Shown: positions 16,921-26,685, counted from the first letter of the stretch. The stretch: DNA of 64,000 nucleotides from JABMMZ01 sp044368575 (GCA_044368575.1 JBIPPH010000003.1:1-64000); one strand, 5' to 3'. Notes: generated from the letters alone by a model not told the origin. Numbers and translations are program-made.

Positions 16921-18501
16921 ATGTATAGAATAGTTTGCTTACTTATGATTGGCTTTTGTCAATCTTTATTAGCACAATGGGTATATTTTCCTGTTGAATC
17001 TGAACAGGCTTATAAAGTTTATAAGTCACAATGGGCTGGGTTCTCAAATAGTCCATACGATGCTGCTCAAAATAGATTTGTTCGCCTTGGGCCTAAGCCA
17101 ATTTATAATTCATTAGAAATTGAAGTGTTAGATAAAAAGCGTTCTAAGTACTTTTATCATCAGCCCGACCAGTTTTATTATTTAACGGATTCAAGCAATG
17201 ATTGGCAAATGGTTGTTAATCCTGTATTTCATTTTTCAGGGGGCAAGCAAGCCAATCAAACACTCTACAGAAATACCAGAGGGGCAGAAATATATGGCCA
17301 AATAGGCGGTGAAAAGGGGGTAGGTTTTTATTCATTATTTACAGAAAATCAAGAACGCTATCCTGATGCTTATTTGTTTGCCAAAGATTCTATGAATTAT
17401 GTGCCCAATGAATGGTTTTTTAAAAATTATCAAAAACAAGGGGCTGTAGATTTTTTTCAGGCCAGAGCATATGTAACATTTAGTACGGCTAAAAATTATA
17501 TTAAAATGCAATTTGGTCATGATAAGCACAAGATTGGGAATGGCTACCGCTCTTTGATATTAAGTGATTTTGCTCCTCAATATTTGTTTTTTAAAGTCAA
17601 TACGGATGTGAAAAGATTTCATTATCAAAATCTATTTACTCAGTTCATTGATAGAGGTATAGTTCAAGGCAATGTCTTGTATCCAAAAAAATTTGGAGCA
17701 TTTCATCGTTTGAGCTTTGACATCAGACGCAATTTGCAAATTGGAGTTAATGAGATGGTTTTATTTGATCGTTCAGATTCAAGCATGCGCAGTCAATTTG
17801 ACTTAAATTATTTAAATCCAGTCATTTTTTACAGAGCTATTGAATCAAGCATGGGGAGTAAAGATAACAGTTTAATGGCCCTTGATGCCCAATGGACCAT
17901 TCGCAATCGCTATCAAGTATTTGGGCAATTGTTGATAGATGAATTTAAATTGGATTATATCAAAAATCAACCAAATTGGTGGGCAAACAAATACGCTTAT
18001 CAAATTGGGGCAAGAGCATTTAATTTAGCTAAAATTAAAGATTTAGATGTTTTATTAGAATACAATCGTGTAAGACCATATACTTATAGTCATGGTATAC
18101 CGAGTCAAAGCTATAGTCACTTTAATCAACCTTTGGCACACCCACTAGGGTCTAATTTTGCTGAAACAGTGGCCCAATTAAAATACCAATTTAAACGATG
18201 GGGCATACAATGGACTGCAACCTATGCCAAAATGGGTAGAGATAGTTTCCTCAATGGCCGCAATTATGGGGCGAATATTTTAAGATCCTATGACGATAAG
18301 CGTGTGAGTGATTTCTCATCCACTATGTATATGGGTAAATTAACCAAGCTTATGGTAAATGATGTGGTAATTAGTTATCAACCCACACAACATGTTTCCT
18401 TTGACTTTAGAGTCAATTCTAGGCAAAACAATGGCGTTCAAACGTTATGGTATACGTTTGGGTTAAGAATTAATACTGCTTTAAGACAGTTTAATTATTA
18501 A
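16921..18501 (+). CDS. Wzi/RemB-like outer-membrane beta-barrel protein
   Basis: A 526-aa protein with a signal peptide (residues 1-18, cut near LLAQ-WV) and a long chain of amphipathic beta strands ending in 'LRQFNY'. The segment 'KMQFGHDKHKIGNGYRSLILSDFAPQYLFFKVNT' matches the conserved core of Bacteroidota proteins annotated as capsule assembly Wzi family or gliding protein RemB. Known relatives sit in the outer membrane and help anchor polysaccharide or support surface motility; which applies here is unknown. It has its own promoter and ends 8 nt from the convergent AIM24 gene. Confidence 0.72.
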   Translation: MYRIVCLLMIGFCQSLLAQWVYFPVESEQAYKVYKSQWAGFSNSPYDAAQNRFVRLGPKPIYNSLEIEVLDKKRSKYFYHQPDQFYYLTDSSNDWQMVVNPVFHFSGGKQANQTLYRNTRGAEIYGQIGGEKGVGFYSLFTENQERYPDAYLFAKDSMNYVPNEWFFKNYQKQGAVDFFQARAYVTFSTAKNYIKMQFGHDKHKIGNGYRSLILSDFAPQYLFFKVNTDVKRFHYQNLFTQFIDRGIVQGNVLYPKKFGAFHRLSFDIRRNLQIGVNEMVLFDRSDSSMRSQFDLNYLNPVIFYRAIESSMGSKDNSLMALDAQWTIRNRYQVFGQLLIDEFKLDYIKNQPNWWANKYAYQIGARAFNLAKIKDLDVLLEYNRVRPYTYSHGIPSQSYSHFNQPLAHPLGSNFAETVAQLKYQFKRWGIQWTATYAKMGRDSFLNGRNYGANILRSYDDKRVSDFSSTMYMGKLTKLMVNDVVISYQPTQHVSFDFRVNSRQNNGVQTLWYTFGLRINTALRQFNY

Positions 18502-18509
18502 GAAAATTA

Positions 18510-19181
18510 TTAATTCTTCTTGCTTGGTCTAAAGCGTTGTAAAAATCCAAGAAGTGGCATGACTTTTCTGGTTTGAACCCAAACCTTGCCTTCGCCAGAG
18601 AATCTACAAACTAAACCTTCGCCGGAAAGGAATAAAGATTTATAACCACCTTGTCTTGATACTTTATAGCTTAAGCCTTCAGTAAAAGCGACAATGTGCC
18701 CAGTGTCAACTACAAAGGCATCTTTAACATCAATGGCCATTATACCACCATAACTGTTAAACCAAAGATCACCTTGGCCCGAAGCTTTAATCAAAAAGAA
18801 ACTTTCTCCTGAGAAAAACCCTTTGGTAACACCTTGCCATTTAGTGTCTAAAACAATATTAGGATTAGACGCCACATAGGCGCTGTTTTGAAGGAAAATG
18901 GTTTCGTTGTTCAAATGGATATGCTCTAAATCTCCAGGAGTTGAGGGGGCTATTGTAATTTCACCACTGCCGTTCTGAGCAGTAAATTCATTAATGAACA
19001 AAGATTCACCTGTCAAGAATCGACCAAGACCACCTTTGAATTTGGTTTTCATTTGGATATTGGTATCCATGGTAGCCATTGCTGAGGCTTCAACTTTTAA
19101 GGTTTCGCCTTGAGGTATTTGAACAGTTAAAAAACTGTAATCTGGTTTATGTGATATGTCAAATTGAAATGGAGTATTCAT
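18510..19181 (-). CDS. AIM24/TIGR00266 family protein, third tandem copy
   Basis: A 223-aa soluble double-psi/beta-sandwich protein of the AIM24 (DUF124) family. Family landmarks are the N-terminal 'GETLKVEASAMATMD', 'GESLFINEFTA', 'GEGLVCRF' and 'VDTGHIVAF'. No enzymatic function is established for bacterial members. It is the last of three adjacent paralogues (about 40% alike by eye in the conserved blocks) and the last gene of the parE operon, 3 nt after the middle copy. Its C-terminus is basic. Confidence 0.88.
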   Translation of the reverse strand: MNTPFQFDISHKPDYSFLTVQIPQGETLKVEASAMATMDTNIQMKTKFKGGLGRFLTGESLFINEFTAQNGSGEITIAPSTPGDLEHIHLNNETIFLQNSAYVASNPNIVLDTKWQGVTKGFFSGESFFLIKASGQGDLWFNSYGGIMAIDVKDAFVVDTGHIVAFTEGLSYKVSRQGGYKSLFLSGEGLVCRFSGEGKVWVQTRKVMPLLGFLQRFRPSKKN

Positions 19182-19184
19182 AAA

Positions 19185-19862
19185 TTATCTTGGTTTTAAT
19201 TTTGGACCGATGGAAGTGCCGAAGTTTTTTTGGTTGTGAGATTGACACCAAACAGTGCCTTTGCCCTTAAAGCGGCAGACAAAACCCTCTCCACCTAAAA
19301 ATGAAGACAACCAATTGCGGCCTACTTTTGAAATCGAAAAAGATAAGCTTGGCTCAAAGGCTACGATGTGACCTGTGTCTACAATGTAATCGCCATCAAC
19401 TTCAACAGGATAAATAGCACCATAACTATTGACCACTACTTTGCCTTGGCCATTTAGATTCAACCAAAACAAGCCTTCACCTGAGAATATTGATTTTAAA
19501 CCCTGCCAATTGAAATCGATTTCTACACCTGGTTCAGAAGCTAAATAAGAACCTGATTGAACAATCAGTGAGGTATTGTTTAATTCATAGGTAAACATAT
19601 CGCCATGTAAGCCTGGCGCTAAATACAATTCTCCACCATTGGGGCCAGCTGTATAATGATTGATGAAAAAACTTTCACCGCTGATCATACGTTTTAAACC
19701 CTTCATAATGCCACCGCTGTTTTTCTTGTATGTTGTGGTTTGGATGTCCATATCATTGCTCATGGCAATCATAGCACCACCCTCTGCAGTAATGGCTTCG
19801 TTGGGAGCCATTTGAATCTTGGCAACTGAATTGCCTGGTCCTAATTGAATGTCTATTTGCAT
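19185..19862 (-). CDS. AIM24/TIGR00266 family protein, second tandem copy
   Basis: A 225-aa AIM24-family protein: 'NEAITAEGGAMIAMSNDMDIQT', 'MISGESFFINHYTA', 'GEGLFWLNLNGQGKVVVNSYGAI', 'VDTGHIVAFEPSL' and 'GEGFVCRFKGKGTVWCQ'. It has no signal peptide or membrane helix, so it is probably cytoplasmic. The paralogues keep the same order of blocks but differ at the termini, suggesting distinct, perhaps hetero-oligomeric, roles. Gap to the first copy is 9 nt. Confidence 0.88.
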   Translation of the reverse strand: MQIDIQLGPGNSVAKIQMAPNEAITAEGGAMIAMSNDMDIQTTTYKKNSGGIMKGLKRMISGESFFINHYTAGPNGGELYLAPGLHGDMFTYELNNTSLIVQSGSYLASEPGVEIDFNWQGLKSIFSGEGLFWLNLNGQGKVVVNSYGAIYPVEVDGDYIVDTGHIVAFEPSLSFSISKVGRNWLSSFLGGEGFVCRFKGKGTVWCQSHNQKNFGTSIGPKLKPR

Positions 19863-19871
19863 GATGTTATT

Positions 19872-20534
19872 TTATAAATTTCTGTTGATCCATTTTGCTA
19901 AACCTGAAAAACTTCTGGTCTGCAATATAACTTTTCCTTGCCCTGTGATGCGCATCACAAAACCTTCACCGCTAGTAATACTGCTGATGATATTGCCACT
20001 CAATTGTGTTTTGATTTTAAACCCTTTGGGATAAGCCACTAAATGGTCTGTGTCTACGATTAATTCACCATTGATTTCTTTTTCAACCAGACCACCATAA
20101 GCGCCAATCATAAATTTACCTTCGCCACTCATTGATAATCTGAATAAGCCTTCGCCGCCAATCCATGAATTAAAACCGGCCCATTCAAGGCCCATTTTTA
20201 CCCCAGGTTCAGAACAAATAAAAGCACCAGATTGAAGATACATTTTTTCACCTGCTTTGATTTCTAGTAATTTGACATCACCGGGAAATGTTTGAGTGAG
20301 CGTTAGCCTCAATGTGGCTTGAGTGTTGTTAGTATAGGTATTGATAAATAGGGATTCACCGCCTAAAAATTTGCGGATTAGGCCTTTAAACAATCCGCCA
20401 TTTAATTTGGGTTGCATGTCTAATTCAGCATGCATGCTGGTCATAGCATCAGATTCTGTAATAATGCTCTCGCCTGGGGCAAGGTCAATGTGAACAAATC
20501 CGAAGGCTGGTGCGCCTTGAATGGTGTAATTCAT
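19872..20534 (-). CDS. AIM24/TIGR00266 family protein, first tandem copy
   Basis: A 220-aa AIM24-family protein with 'GESIITESDAMTSM', 'FLGGESLFINTYTN', 'GEGLFRLSMSGEGKFMIGAYGGL' and 'SGEGFVMRITGQGKVILQTR'. It differs from the other two copies in having Asp-His ('VDTDHLVAYP') where they have Gly-His. It starts 8 nt after the M48 protease gene, which places it in the parE-parC operon; the neighbourhood does not reveal why. Confidence 0.88.
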   Translation of the reverse strand: MNYTIQGAPAFGFVHIDLAPGESIITESDAMTSMHAELDMQPKLNGGLFKGLIRKFLGGESLFINTYTNNTQATLRLTLTQTFPGDVKLLEIKAGEKMYLQSGAFICSEPGVKMGLEWAGFNSWIGGEGLFRLSMSGEGKFMIGAYGGLVEKEINGELIVDTDHLVAYPKGFKIKTQLSGNIISSITSGEGFVMRITGQGKVILQTRSFSGLAKWINRNL

Positions 20535-20542
20535 ATATTATT

Positions 20543-21640
20543 TTATTGGTTTAATGCGTTTTTTAATTGGGCTTTAAAGTCTTTATAATCAATGGCCAAA
20601 GGCTTGGCATTTTTTTCTACCGGTAAGGCCTTAAGGTTGTCTATTCGTTCTTTGGTAGCAGGGTGGGTACTTAGGAAGGATGCATCACCAAGGTCTGGAG
20701 CTTCTTTGCTCATAGTGTAAAAGAAATCAATCATGCCTTGAGTAGGAATATTAGCTATTTGTAATAGTTTAAAACCATTGTCATCGGCTTCACGTTCGTA
20801 GTCTCTGCTGTATTTTAAAGAGCTAAGTGCTGCGCCAGCTGTTGCAATGTCTGCAGAAATGCCAGCGATATCACCAATTAAACCACGTAAAATAAAGAAC
20901 AAGCCAAAATTGCTAATGATGCCTCTTAGGTGATGACGCTTTGTGACATGCGAAATCTCATGGGCTAAAACACCCGCCACTTCTTCAGCTGATTGCGCTT
21001 TTTGCAATAAACCACTGTGAATGATAACTGCCCCGCCTGGTAAAGCAAAGGCATTCAAACTTTCGTCTTCAATAATTGTAAATGAGAATTTAAATTGTGT
21101 ATCATTAACGGCTTTAACCAATGGTTCCGTGATGAGTTTGAGTTTTAGATTGATAAGGCTATCTGAAATGATGTGTTTGTCAACTAATGCAGCCTTGCGC
21201 ATCTCTTCTGAAATTTTTTGTTCTTGACTCGGTGGAATGGAATTGGCAATTTTTTCAACCATTTTGTCCTTCATTAGCCATAGGCCTATCATTAAGGCGA
21301 TTACTATGCCTGTGATAACCATGGCTGAAGTCCATAGACTTGTTTTTCTGCGCATTAAGTTCTGAAGAATAGGCTTAAGTTCAGGATGAGCAGAAAATGC
21401 TGGATCTTGAAGAATGGCCTTTTGATCAGTGTAAAGGGTAATCCCGCTTGAACTTGTGTGGTTGAAAAACAAATAGCGATTGGCTGCACCGCCAATTTGA
21501 ATGTCTATACCTTGAATGGGCATTGAATGTATAATGCCACCATCATTGATAAACAATAGTTGGTCATCTTGGATTTGAAGTTGTCCGCTACAACGACCGT
21601 TTTTGAAGCTTTCTGAAAGGGCTATTCCGTTGTATTGCAT
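20543..21640 (-). CDS. M48 family membrane-anchored zinc metallopeptidase
   Basis: A 365-aa protease. An N-terminal soluble domain of about 95 residues, a transmembrane helix (about 103-122) and an M48 peptidase domain follow one another. The zinc site is 'HEISH' at 227-231 with the third ligand Glu284 in 'YEREADDNGF'. The 'NAFALPGGAVIIHSGLL' segment before it is the usual M48 substrate-binding strand. The catalytic domain is probably periplasmic, as in BepA/YggG-type quality-control proteases, although the N-terminal extension is unusual. It lies 3 nt after parC and 8 nt before the AIM24 trio. Confidence 0.88.
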   Translation of the reverse strand: MQYNGIALSESFKNGRCSGQLQIQDDQLLFINDGGIIHSMPIQGIDIQIGGAANRYLFFNHTSSSGITLYTDQKAILQDPAFSAHPELKPILQNLMRRKTSLWTSAMVITGIVIALMIGLWLMKDKMVEKIANSIPPSQEQKISEEMRKAALVDKHIISDSLINLKLKLITEPLVKAVNDTQFKFSFTIIEDESLNAFALPGGAVIIHSGLLQKAQSAEEVAGVLAHEISHVTKRHHLRGIISNFGLFFILRGLIGDIAGISADIATAGAALSSLKYSRDYEREADDNGFKLLQIANIPTQGMIDFFYTMSKEAPDLGDASFLSTHPATKERIDNLKALPVEKNAKPLAIDYKDFKAQLKNALNQ

Positions 21641-21643
21641 ACT

Positions 21644-24256
21644 TTAAAACAAAGTTTTTTGACCGTCTAGTTCTTCAGCTATCACTTGAGTTTCAGAGTT
21701 GGATGCTTCAACTATTGGCTCAGTTTCTACTTTCCAAGTGCCCACTTTTGGACTGATTAATTTGGCGGATTTGAAAGTGTCGTAAGTGATTTTGTTACCT
21801 ATGGCTTTCCAACCTTTTACCTCAATAAAGTCAGCTATTTTGATGATTTCAGTTTTCTTTTCTCCTTTAGCGGTGGTCACTTTTATCTCTACCTCAGGGT
21901 TTTCATCGGTGCTTGCAATGATTAATTTGCTGCTAGGTCTTTCATTGATGAACAAAAATTTCTTGCCCACTGTAGTGGTTTCAATTAAAAAGCGTTTTGC
22001 GTAATAATTTCTAGATGATACATCGTAATGAATGCAATTGATTGGTTGCTTTTCATGGAATTTTTGAATCAAATAGATGTCATTGTTTTCATAACGATTG
22101 GTTAGTTCGTTGTCTGTTAACTCATAACTACCATCATTAAAGATGACCAAGATTTTATCTTCAGAAGTGAAGTTGCCTAATAATTGACCTCTGTTGTCTA
22201 CATTCAATCTGCCAATATCTGAATCGTACCAAATATCTCTGCCTTTAAATGTAGATTTACCTTTTTCTTTTAGTTCAATCTTTCTGATAGGGTGCTTGGT
22301 TAAAGTATTGCCCTTTGAAGAACGGCCTTTAATTTCTAGGTGCCTGAAATCGTATTCAAAATATTTGATTTTGGCGCTGGCCATATTGCTTAAATGAATG
22401 CCGATTTTTTCAGCTTCACTATTGTTATTGGCAGAGAAATACAACAGTTTACTGCCTGGGGTTTCCATGGTTACAGTATATACCTTATCTCTGATAACCC
22501 CTAAAACATTGAAACGCTTAACATAACTTACACCTGATTTGCCATCATAGTAGGACACATTGTATACTTTTCTCTCGTCATTTTTACGGTAGACATCTAC
22601 ATACAATAAGTCTTTGCCCATGAACTGTTTTTCAGATACTTTACTCACCAAGTAACTACCATCTTTTCTGAAGGCAATCACATCATCAATATCAGAACAA
22701 TCGCAGATATAAGTATCCTTTTTAAGTCCATACCCAACAAAGCCTTCTTCGTAATTTACATATAGTTTTTCGTTGGCAACAGCCACCACATTCGTTTCGA
22801 TTTTATCAAACAATCTGATTTCAGTTTTACGCTCTTTGCCCTTGCCGTATTTTTTGATGAGGTTTTTGAAGTAATCAACAGCAAATTCAGTTAAGTTATC
22901 TAAATGGTGTTGAACTTGTTTGATTTGATCCTCTAATCCTTTGATGTATTCATCAGCTTTAAAGGCATCGTATTTAGAAATACGTTTGATTTTAATCTCC
23001 GGTAGTTTGGCGATATCGTCTTTAGTGATTTCTCTTCTCAATAACTTTTTGAAAGGTTTGATTTTCTTGTCAATCATTTCAAGAATCTCATCCCAAGTTT
23101 CACATTCCTCAATATGACGGTATATCTTATTTTCGATGAAGATTTTCTCCAATGAACTAAAATGCCATTTGTTTTCTAAATGGTTCATTTCATTCTCTAG
23201 TTCAATCTTGAGCAAGTTGAGGGTATGATCAGTAGAGGTTTTAAGGATATCATTGACACCTAAAAACAGCGGCTTATCATCTACAATTACGCAGGCGTTA
23301 GGAGAGATGCTTACCTCACAATCAGTAAAGGCATACAAAGCATCAATGGTCATATCTGTGCTCACGCCTGGGGCTAATTGCACTTCAATTTCCACGTCTT
23401 TAGCGGTATTGTCAATTACCTTTTTGATTTTGATTTTGCCGTTGTCATTGGCTTTAAGAATGCTCTCGATAATGCTTTCTGTAGTAGTGCCAAATGGAAT
23501 TTCTTTGATCAGTACCTTCTTGCCATCTGAAGACTCAATTTTAGCTCTACATCTTATTTTACCGCCTCTTCGACCTTCGTTGTAATTGCTAAAGTCGGCC
23601 ATGCCACCCGTTAAAAAGTCAGGTAAGATATTGCTCTTTTTGCCTTTTAAAATATCAATGCTGGCTTCACATAACTCAATAAAGTTGTGAGGCATGATTT
23701 TAGTCGCTAAACCGACAGCAATCCCTTCAACACCTTGCGCTAAAATCAAAGGGAATTTAACCGGCAAGGCAATGGGTTCACGTTTTCTGCCATCATAACT
23801 AACTTGCCAATCAGTTGTTTCATCATTGAAACTTACTTCCAACGCAAATTTAGATAAACGGGCTTCAATATACCTCGATGCAGCAGCACTGTCACCAGTT
23901 CTAACATCGCCCCAGTTACCTTGGGTTTCAATCAATAAATCTTTTTGACCCAAATTGACAATGGCTTCACCGATCGCAGCGTCACCATGTGGGTGGTATT
24001 GCATCGCTGAACCAATAATATTGGCCACCTTGTTGAATCGACCGTCGTCCATTTCTTTCATTACATGGAGTATGCGTCGTTGTACTGGTTTTAATCCATC
24101 GTATAAATTTGGAACAGCGCGTTCCAAAATGACATAACTGGCATATTCTAAAAACCAGTTTTCGTAGAGTCCAGACACTGGTAATACGCCAGCTCCGTCT
24201 CTATGGCCATGGTGAATAATCCCGTCAATATGTTCTTCTTCTTCGTTGTGCTCCAT
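21644..24256 (-). CDS. parC: DNA topoisomerase IV subunit A (ParC/GyrA-like)
   Basis: An 870-aa type IIA topoisomerase DNA-cleavage subunit. The active-site tyrosine is Tyr129 ('AAASRYIEARLS'), preceded by 'NWGDVRTGDSAAA'; the winged-helix region begins 'GLKPVQRRILHVM'. The C-terminal third is a beta-pinwheel that lacks the GyrA-box, so this is topoisomerase IV rather than gyrase, as in the usual parE-parC pairing of Bacteroidota. At the position of E. coli ParC Ser80 the residue is Ala ('HPHGDAAIGEA', Ala93). Starts 3 nt after parE. Confidence 0.92.
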   Translation of the reverse strand: MEHNEEEEHIDGIIHHGHRDGAGVLPVSGLYENWFLEYASYVILERAVPNLYDGLKPVQRRILHVMKEMDDGRFNKVANIIGSAMQYHPHGDAAIGEAIVNLGQKDLLIETQGNWGDVRTGDSAAASRYIEARLSKFALEVSFNDETTDWQVSYDGRKREPIALPVKFPLILAQGVEGIAVGLATKIMPHNFIELCEASIDILKGKKSNILPDFLTGGMADFSNYNEGRRGGKIRCRAKIESSDGKKVLIKEIPFGTTTESIIESILKANDNGKIKIKKVIDNTAKDVEIEVQLAPGVSTDMTIDALYAFTDCEVSISPNACVIVDDKPLFLGVNDILKTSTDHTLNLLKIELENEMNHLENKWHFSSLEKIFIENKIYRHIEECETWDEILEMIDKKIKPFKKLLRREITKDDIAKLPEIKIKRISKYDAFKADEYIKGLEDQIKQVQHHLDNLTEFAVDYFKNLIKKYGKGKERKTEIRLFDKIETNVVAVANEKLYVNYEEGFVGYGLKKDTYICDCSDIDDVIAFRKDGSYLVSKVSEKQFMGKDLLYVDVYRKNDERKVYNVSYYDGKSGVSYVKRFNVLGVIRDKVYTVTMETPGSKLLYFSANNNSEAEKIGIHLSNMASAKIKYFEYDFRHLEIKGRSSKGNTLTKHPIRKIELKEKGKSTFKGRDIWYDSDIGRLNVDNRGQLLGNFTSEDKILVIFNDGSYELTDNELTNRYENNDIYLIQKFHEKQPINCIHYDVSSRNYYAKRFLIETTTVGKKFLFINERPSSKLIIASTDENPEVEIKVTTAKGEKKTEIIKIADFIEVKGWKAIGNKITYDTFKSAKLISPKVGTWKVETEPIVEASNSETQVIAEELDGQKTLF

Positions 24257-24259
24257 AAA

Positions 24260-26143
24260 TTATGCTTCTTCTGATTCTAATTCTACCACTACAGCCTCAG
24301 TGGTAATGTCCTTTTCAATGTATAAGTTATCAATGATAAACTCTTGGCGTTCTGGGGTGTTTTTTCCCATGTAGTACTTCAAGAGCTTTTCAATACTGGT
24401 TTCTTTGGTTAAGATAATTGGCTCTAAGCGCATATCTTCACCAATAAAGCGCTCAAATTCATTTGGTGAAATTTCTCCCAATCCTTTGAATCGGGTAATT
24501 TCAGGTTTGTGGCCTAAGTGCCTAATGGCTTTTTGTTTTTCCTCTTCGTTGTAACAGTAAATGGTTTCTTTCTTGTTTCTTACCCTGAACAATGGTGTTT
24601 GAAGGATGTATACGTGTCCATTTCTTACCAAGTCTGGGAAGAATTGTAAGAAGAAAGTCATGAGCAACATACGGATGTGCATACCGTCAACGTCAGCATC
24701 GGTTGCGATTACAATTCTATTGAAACGAAGGTTATCAAGGCCTTCCTCAATATCTAAAGCATGTTGTAGAAGGTTGAATTCTTCGTTTTCATACACCACT
24801 TTCTTTTTTAATCCATAGCAGTTCAAGGGTTTCCCTCTTAAGCTAAACACGGCCTGATGCTCAACATTTCTACTTTTGGTGATACTTCCGCTCGCACTAT
24901 CTCCCTCAGTAATGAAGATGGTGGTGTCAAATTTTTCGTCTTTGTTGTCGGTTAAGTGCAAACGACAATCGCGTAATTTTTTATTGTGCAGGTTGGCTTT
25001 CTTTGCCCTTTGCTGAGCAAGTTTCCTAACACCTGCCATGTCTTTTCTTTCTCTTTCGTTTTGAAGGATTTTCTTTAAAAGCGCTTCTGCAGTTTGAGGG
25101 TTTTTGTGCAGAAAGTTATCCATCAATTTCATTAGGTTCTCACTCACAAAAGAGCGCATCCCTTGGCCTCCTGGGGCCATTTCAGTACTACCTAATTTGG
25201 TTTTAGTTTGAGACTCAAACACCGGCTCTTGTACCCTTACTGCAATGGCTGCCGATATCGAAGTCCTAACATCAGAAGCATCAAAATCTTTTTTGTAAAA
25301 CTCTCTGATTGTCTTTACTACTGCTTCTTTAAGGGCAGATAAGTGTGTTCCACCTTGCGTGGTGTATTGTCCGTTCACAAACGAATAGTATTCTTCACCG
25401 TATTGGGTGCCGTGGGTGATGGCCACTTCAAAATCACTTTCTTTGAAGTGCATGATCGGATACAAAATGGTTTCAGTATCAACTTTGCGCTCTAACAAAT
25501 CTTTCAGGCCATTTTTAGACAAGAAGTTTCTGCCGTTGAATTGAAGGGTAAGACCAGAATTCAAAAAGGCATAGTTCCACATTTGCTCTTCAAGGAACTC
25601 AGGAATGAATCTATAATTCTTGAAAATGCTATTATCTGGTTCGAAAATGATGAGCGTACCATCTCGACCATCGGTCTTTTCTTCCTTAAAATCCTTCTGT
25701 AGCTCACCTTTAGCAAACTCCGCTTTTTTGGTTTTGCCATCTCTAAAGGATTGGACACAAAAGTAGGAGGAAAGGGCGTTCACTGCTTTGGTACCCACTC
25801 CATTCAAACCCACTGATTTTTGAAAAGCTCCAGAGTCGTATTTGCCACCAGTGTTGATTTTGCTCACACAATCAATCACTTTTCCCAATGGAATACCGCG
25901 GCCATAATCTCTTATTTCAACTTTATTATCACTGATGCTGATTTCTATTTTTTTACCATGGCCCATCATGTGCTCGTCAATACTGTTGTCGAGGATTTCT
26001 TTCACCAACACATAAATGCCATCGTCTGCTGATGAGCCATCGCCCAGCTTACCAATGTACATCCCTGGACGCATTCGAATATGCTCTTTCCAATCGAGGG
26101 ATCTTATACTGTCTTCTGAGTAATTCACATTTTGATCTGCCAT
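24260..26143 (-). CDS. parE: DNA topoisomerase IV subunit B (ParE/GyrB-like)
   Basis: A 627-aa ATPase subunit of topoisomerase IV that drives strand passage in decatenation. GHKL motifs: 'EILDNSIDEH', 'RDYGRGIPLG', 'GLNGVGTKAVNALS'. Toprim motifs: 'EGDSASGS' and 'DADVDGMHIRMLL'. The ATG at 26143 gives the family-typical N-terminus ('...EDSIRSLDWKEHIRMRPGMYIG'); an upstream in-frame ATG at 26173 would add ten residues, and a promoter-like TAATTTCG lies between the two. It is the first gene of the minus-strand operon parE-parC-M48-AIM24 x3. Confidence 0.93.
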   Translation of the reverse strand: MADQNVNYSEDSIRSLDWKEHIRMRPGMYIGKLGDGSSADDGIYVLVKEILDNSIDEHMMGHGKKIEISISDNKVEIRDYGRGIPLGKVIDCVSKINTGGKYDSGAFQKSVGLNGVGTKAVNALSSYFCVQSFRDGKTKKAEFAKGELQKDFKEEKTDGRDGTLIIFEPDNSIFKNYRFIPEFLEEQMWNYAFLNSGLTLQFNGRNFLSKNGLKDLLERKVDTETILYPIMHFKESDFEVAITHGTQYGEEYYSFVNGQYTTQGGTHLSALKEAVVKTIREFYKKDFDASDVRTSISAAIAVRVQEPVFESQTKTKLGSTEMAPGGQGMRSFVSENLMKLMDNFLHKNPQTAEALLKKILQNERERKDMAGVRKLAQQRAKKANLHNKKLRDCRLHLTDNKDEKFDTTIFITEGDSASGSITKSRNVEHQAVFSLRGKPLNCYGLKKKVVYENEEFNLLQHALDIEEGLDNLRFNRIVIATDADVDGMHIRMLLMTFFLQFFPDLVRNGHVYILQTPLFRVRNKKETIYCYNEEEKQKAIRHLGHKPEITRFKGLGEISPNEFERFIGEDMRLEPIILTKETSIEKLLKYYMGKNTPERQEFIIDNLYIEKDITTEAVVVELESEEA

Positions 26144-26415
26144 AATTTCAATAGAAAGCGAAATTAAGGCCATTTAGCTTGTGGTTATTTACAACCTCAA
26201 GGGACTTATGAACAAATTCTAGGGTAAAATGTTGATTAATCAAACTAAAACCTACTTGGTTTAAATAAATGTGTAAATATTTTTTAATTATTTGAAAATC
26301 AAATTAATACCTATTTGTTTTTGCGATTTAATTCAGTAATTCTAAAAGTTAATTGAGCAAGTGCTTGTTTTTTGAAGTTTGAAATACTAAATTTGCACTC
26401 CCAAAAAGAAAAATC
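26144..26415. other. Divergent intergenic region between parE and rpmE2
   Basis: AT-rich spacer holding the control regions of two divergent transcription units. On the plus strand it contains the rpmE2 promoter (26365-26395); on the minus strand only weak -7 candidates (TAATTTCG, complement of 26159-26166). I see no RNA gene, repeat or strong hairpin. Confidence 0.6.
26365..26395 (+). promoter_or_regulatory. Promoter of rpmE2
   Basis: TTG 26365-26367, 20-nt spacer and TAAATTTG 26388-26395: a full match to the Bacteroidota promoter, 20 nt before the ATG at 26416. Confidence 0.55.
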
Positions 26416-26664
26416 ATGAAAGCTGATATACATCCATCTTCTTACCGTTTTGTCATTTTTAAAGACTTAAGTAGCGATTACTCATTTTTAACTCGCAGCT
26501 GTGTAGAAACTAAAGAAACAGCTACTTGGACAGACGGAAAAGAATACCCAATCTACAAATTGGAGATTTCTGACAAGAGCCATCCGTTCTTCACAGGTAA
26601 ACAAACCTTGGTGGATACTGCTGGTAGAATTGACAAATTCCGTCAACGTTACACTAAGAAGTAA
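26416..26664 (+). CDS. rpmE2: 50S ribosomal protein L31 type B
   Basis: An 82-aa ribosomal protein of the large subunit. 'MKADIHPSSYRFVIFKDLSSDYSFLTRSC' and 'YPIYKLEISDKSHPFFTGKQ..VDTAGRIDKFRQRY' are the L31 signature. The CxxC zinc ribbon of type A L31 is absent, so this is the zinc-independent type B form. It stands alone with its own promoter and a terminator 22 nt downstream, so it is expressed as a monocistronic unit. Confidence 0.95.
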   Translation: MKADIHPSSYRFVIFKDLSSDYSFLTRSCVETKETATWTDGKEYPIYKLEISDKSHPFFTGKQTLVDTAGRIDKFRQRYTKK

Positions 26665-26685
26665 TTGTCACCTTCAAATACATTT

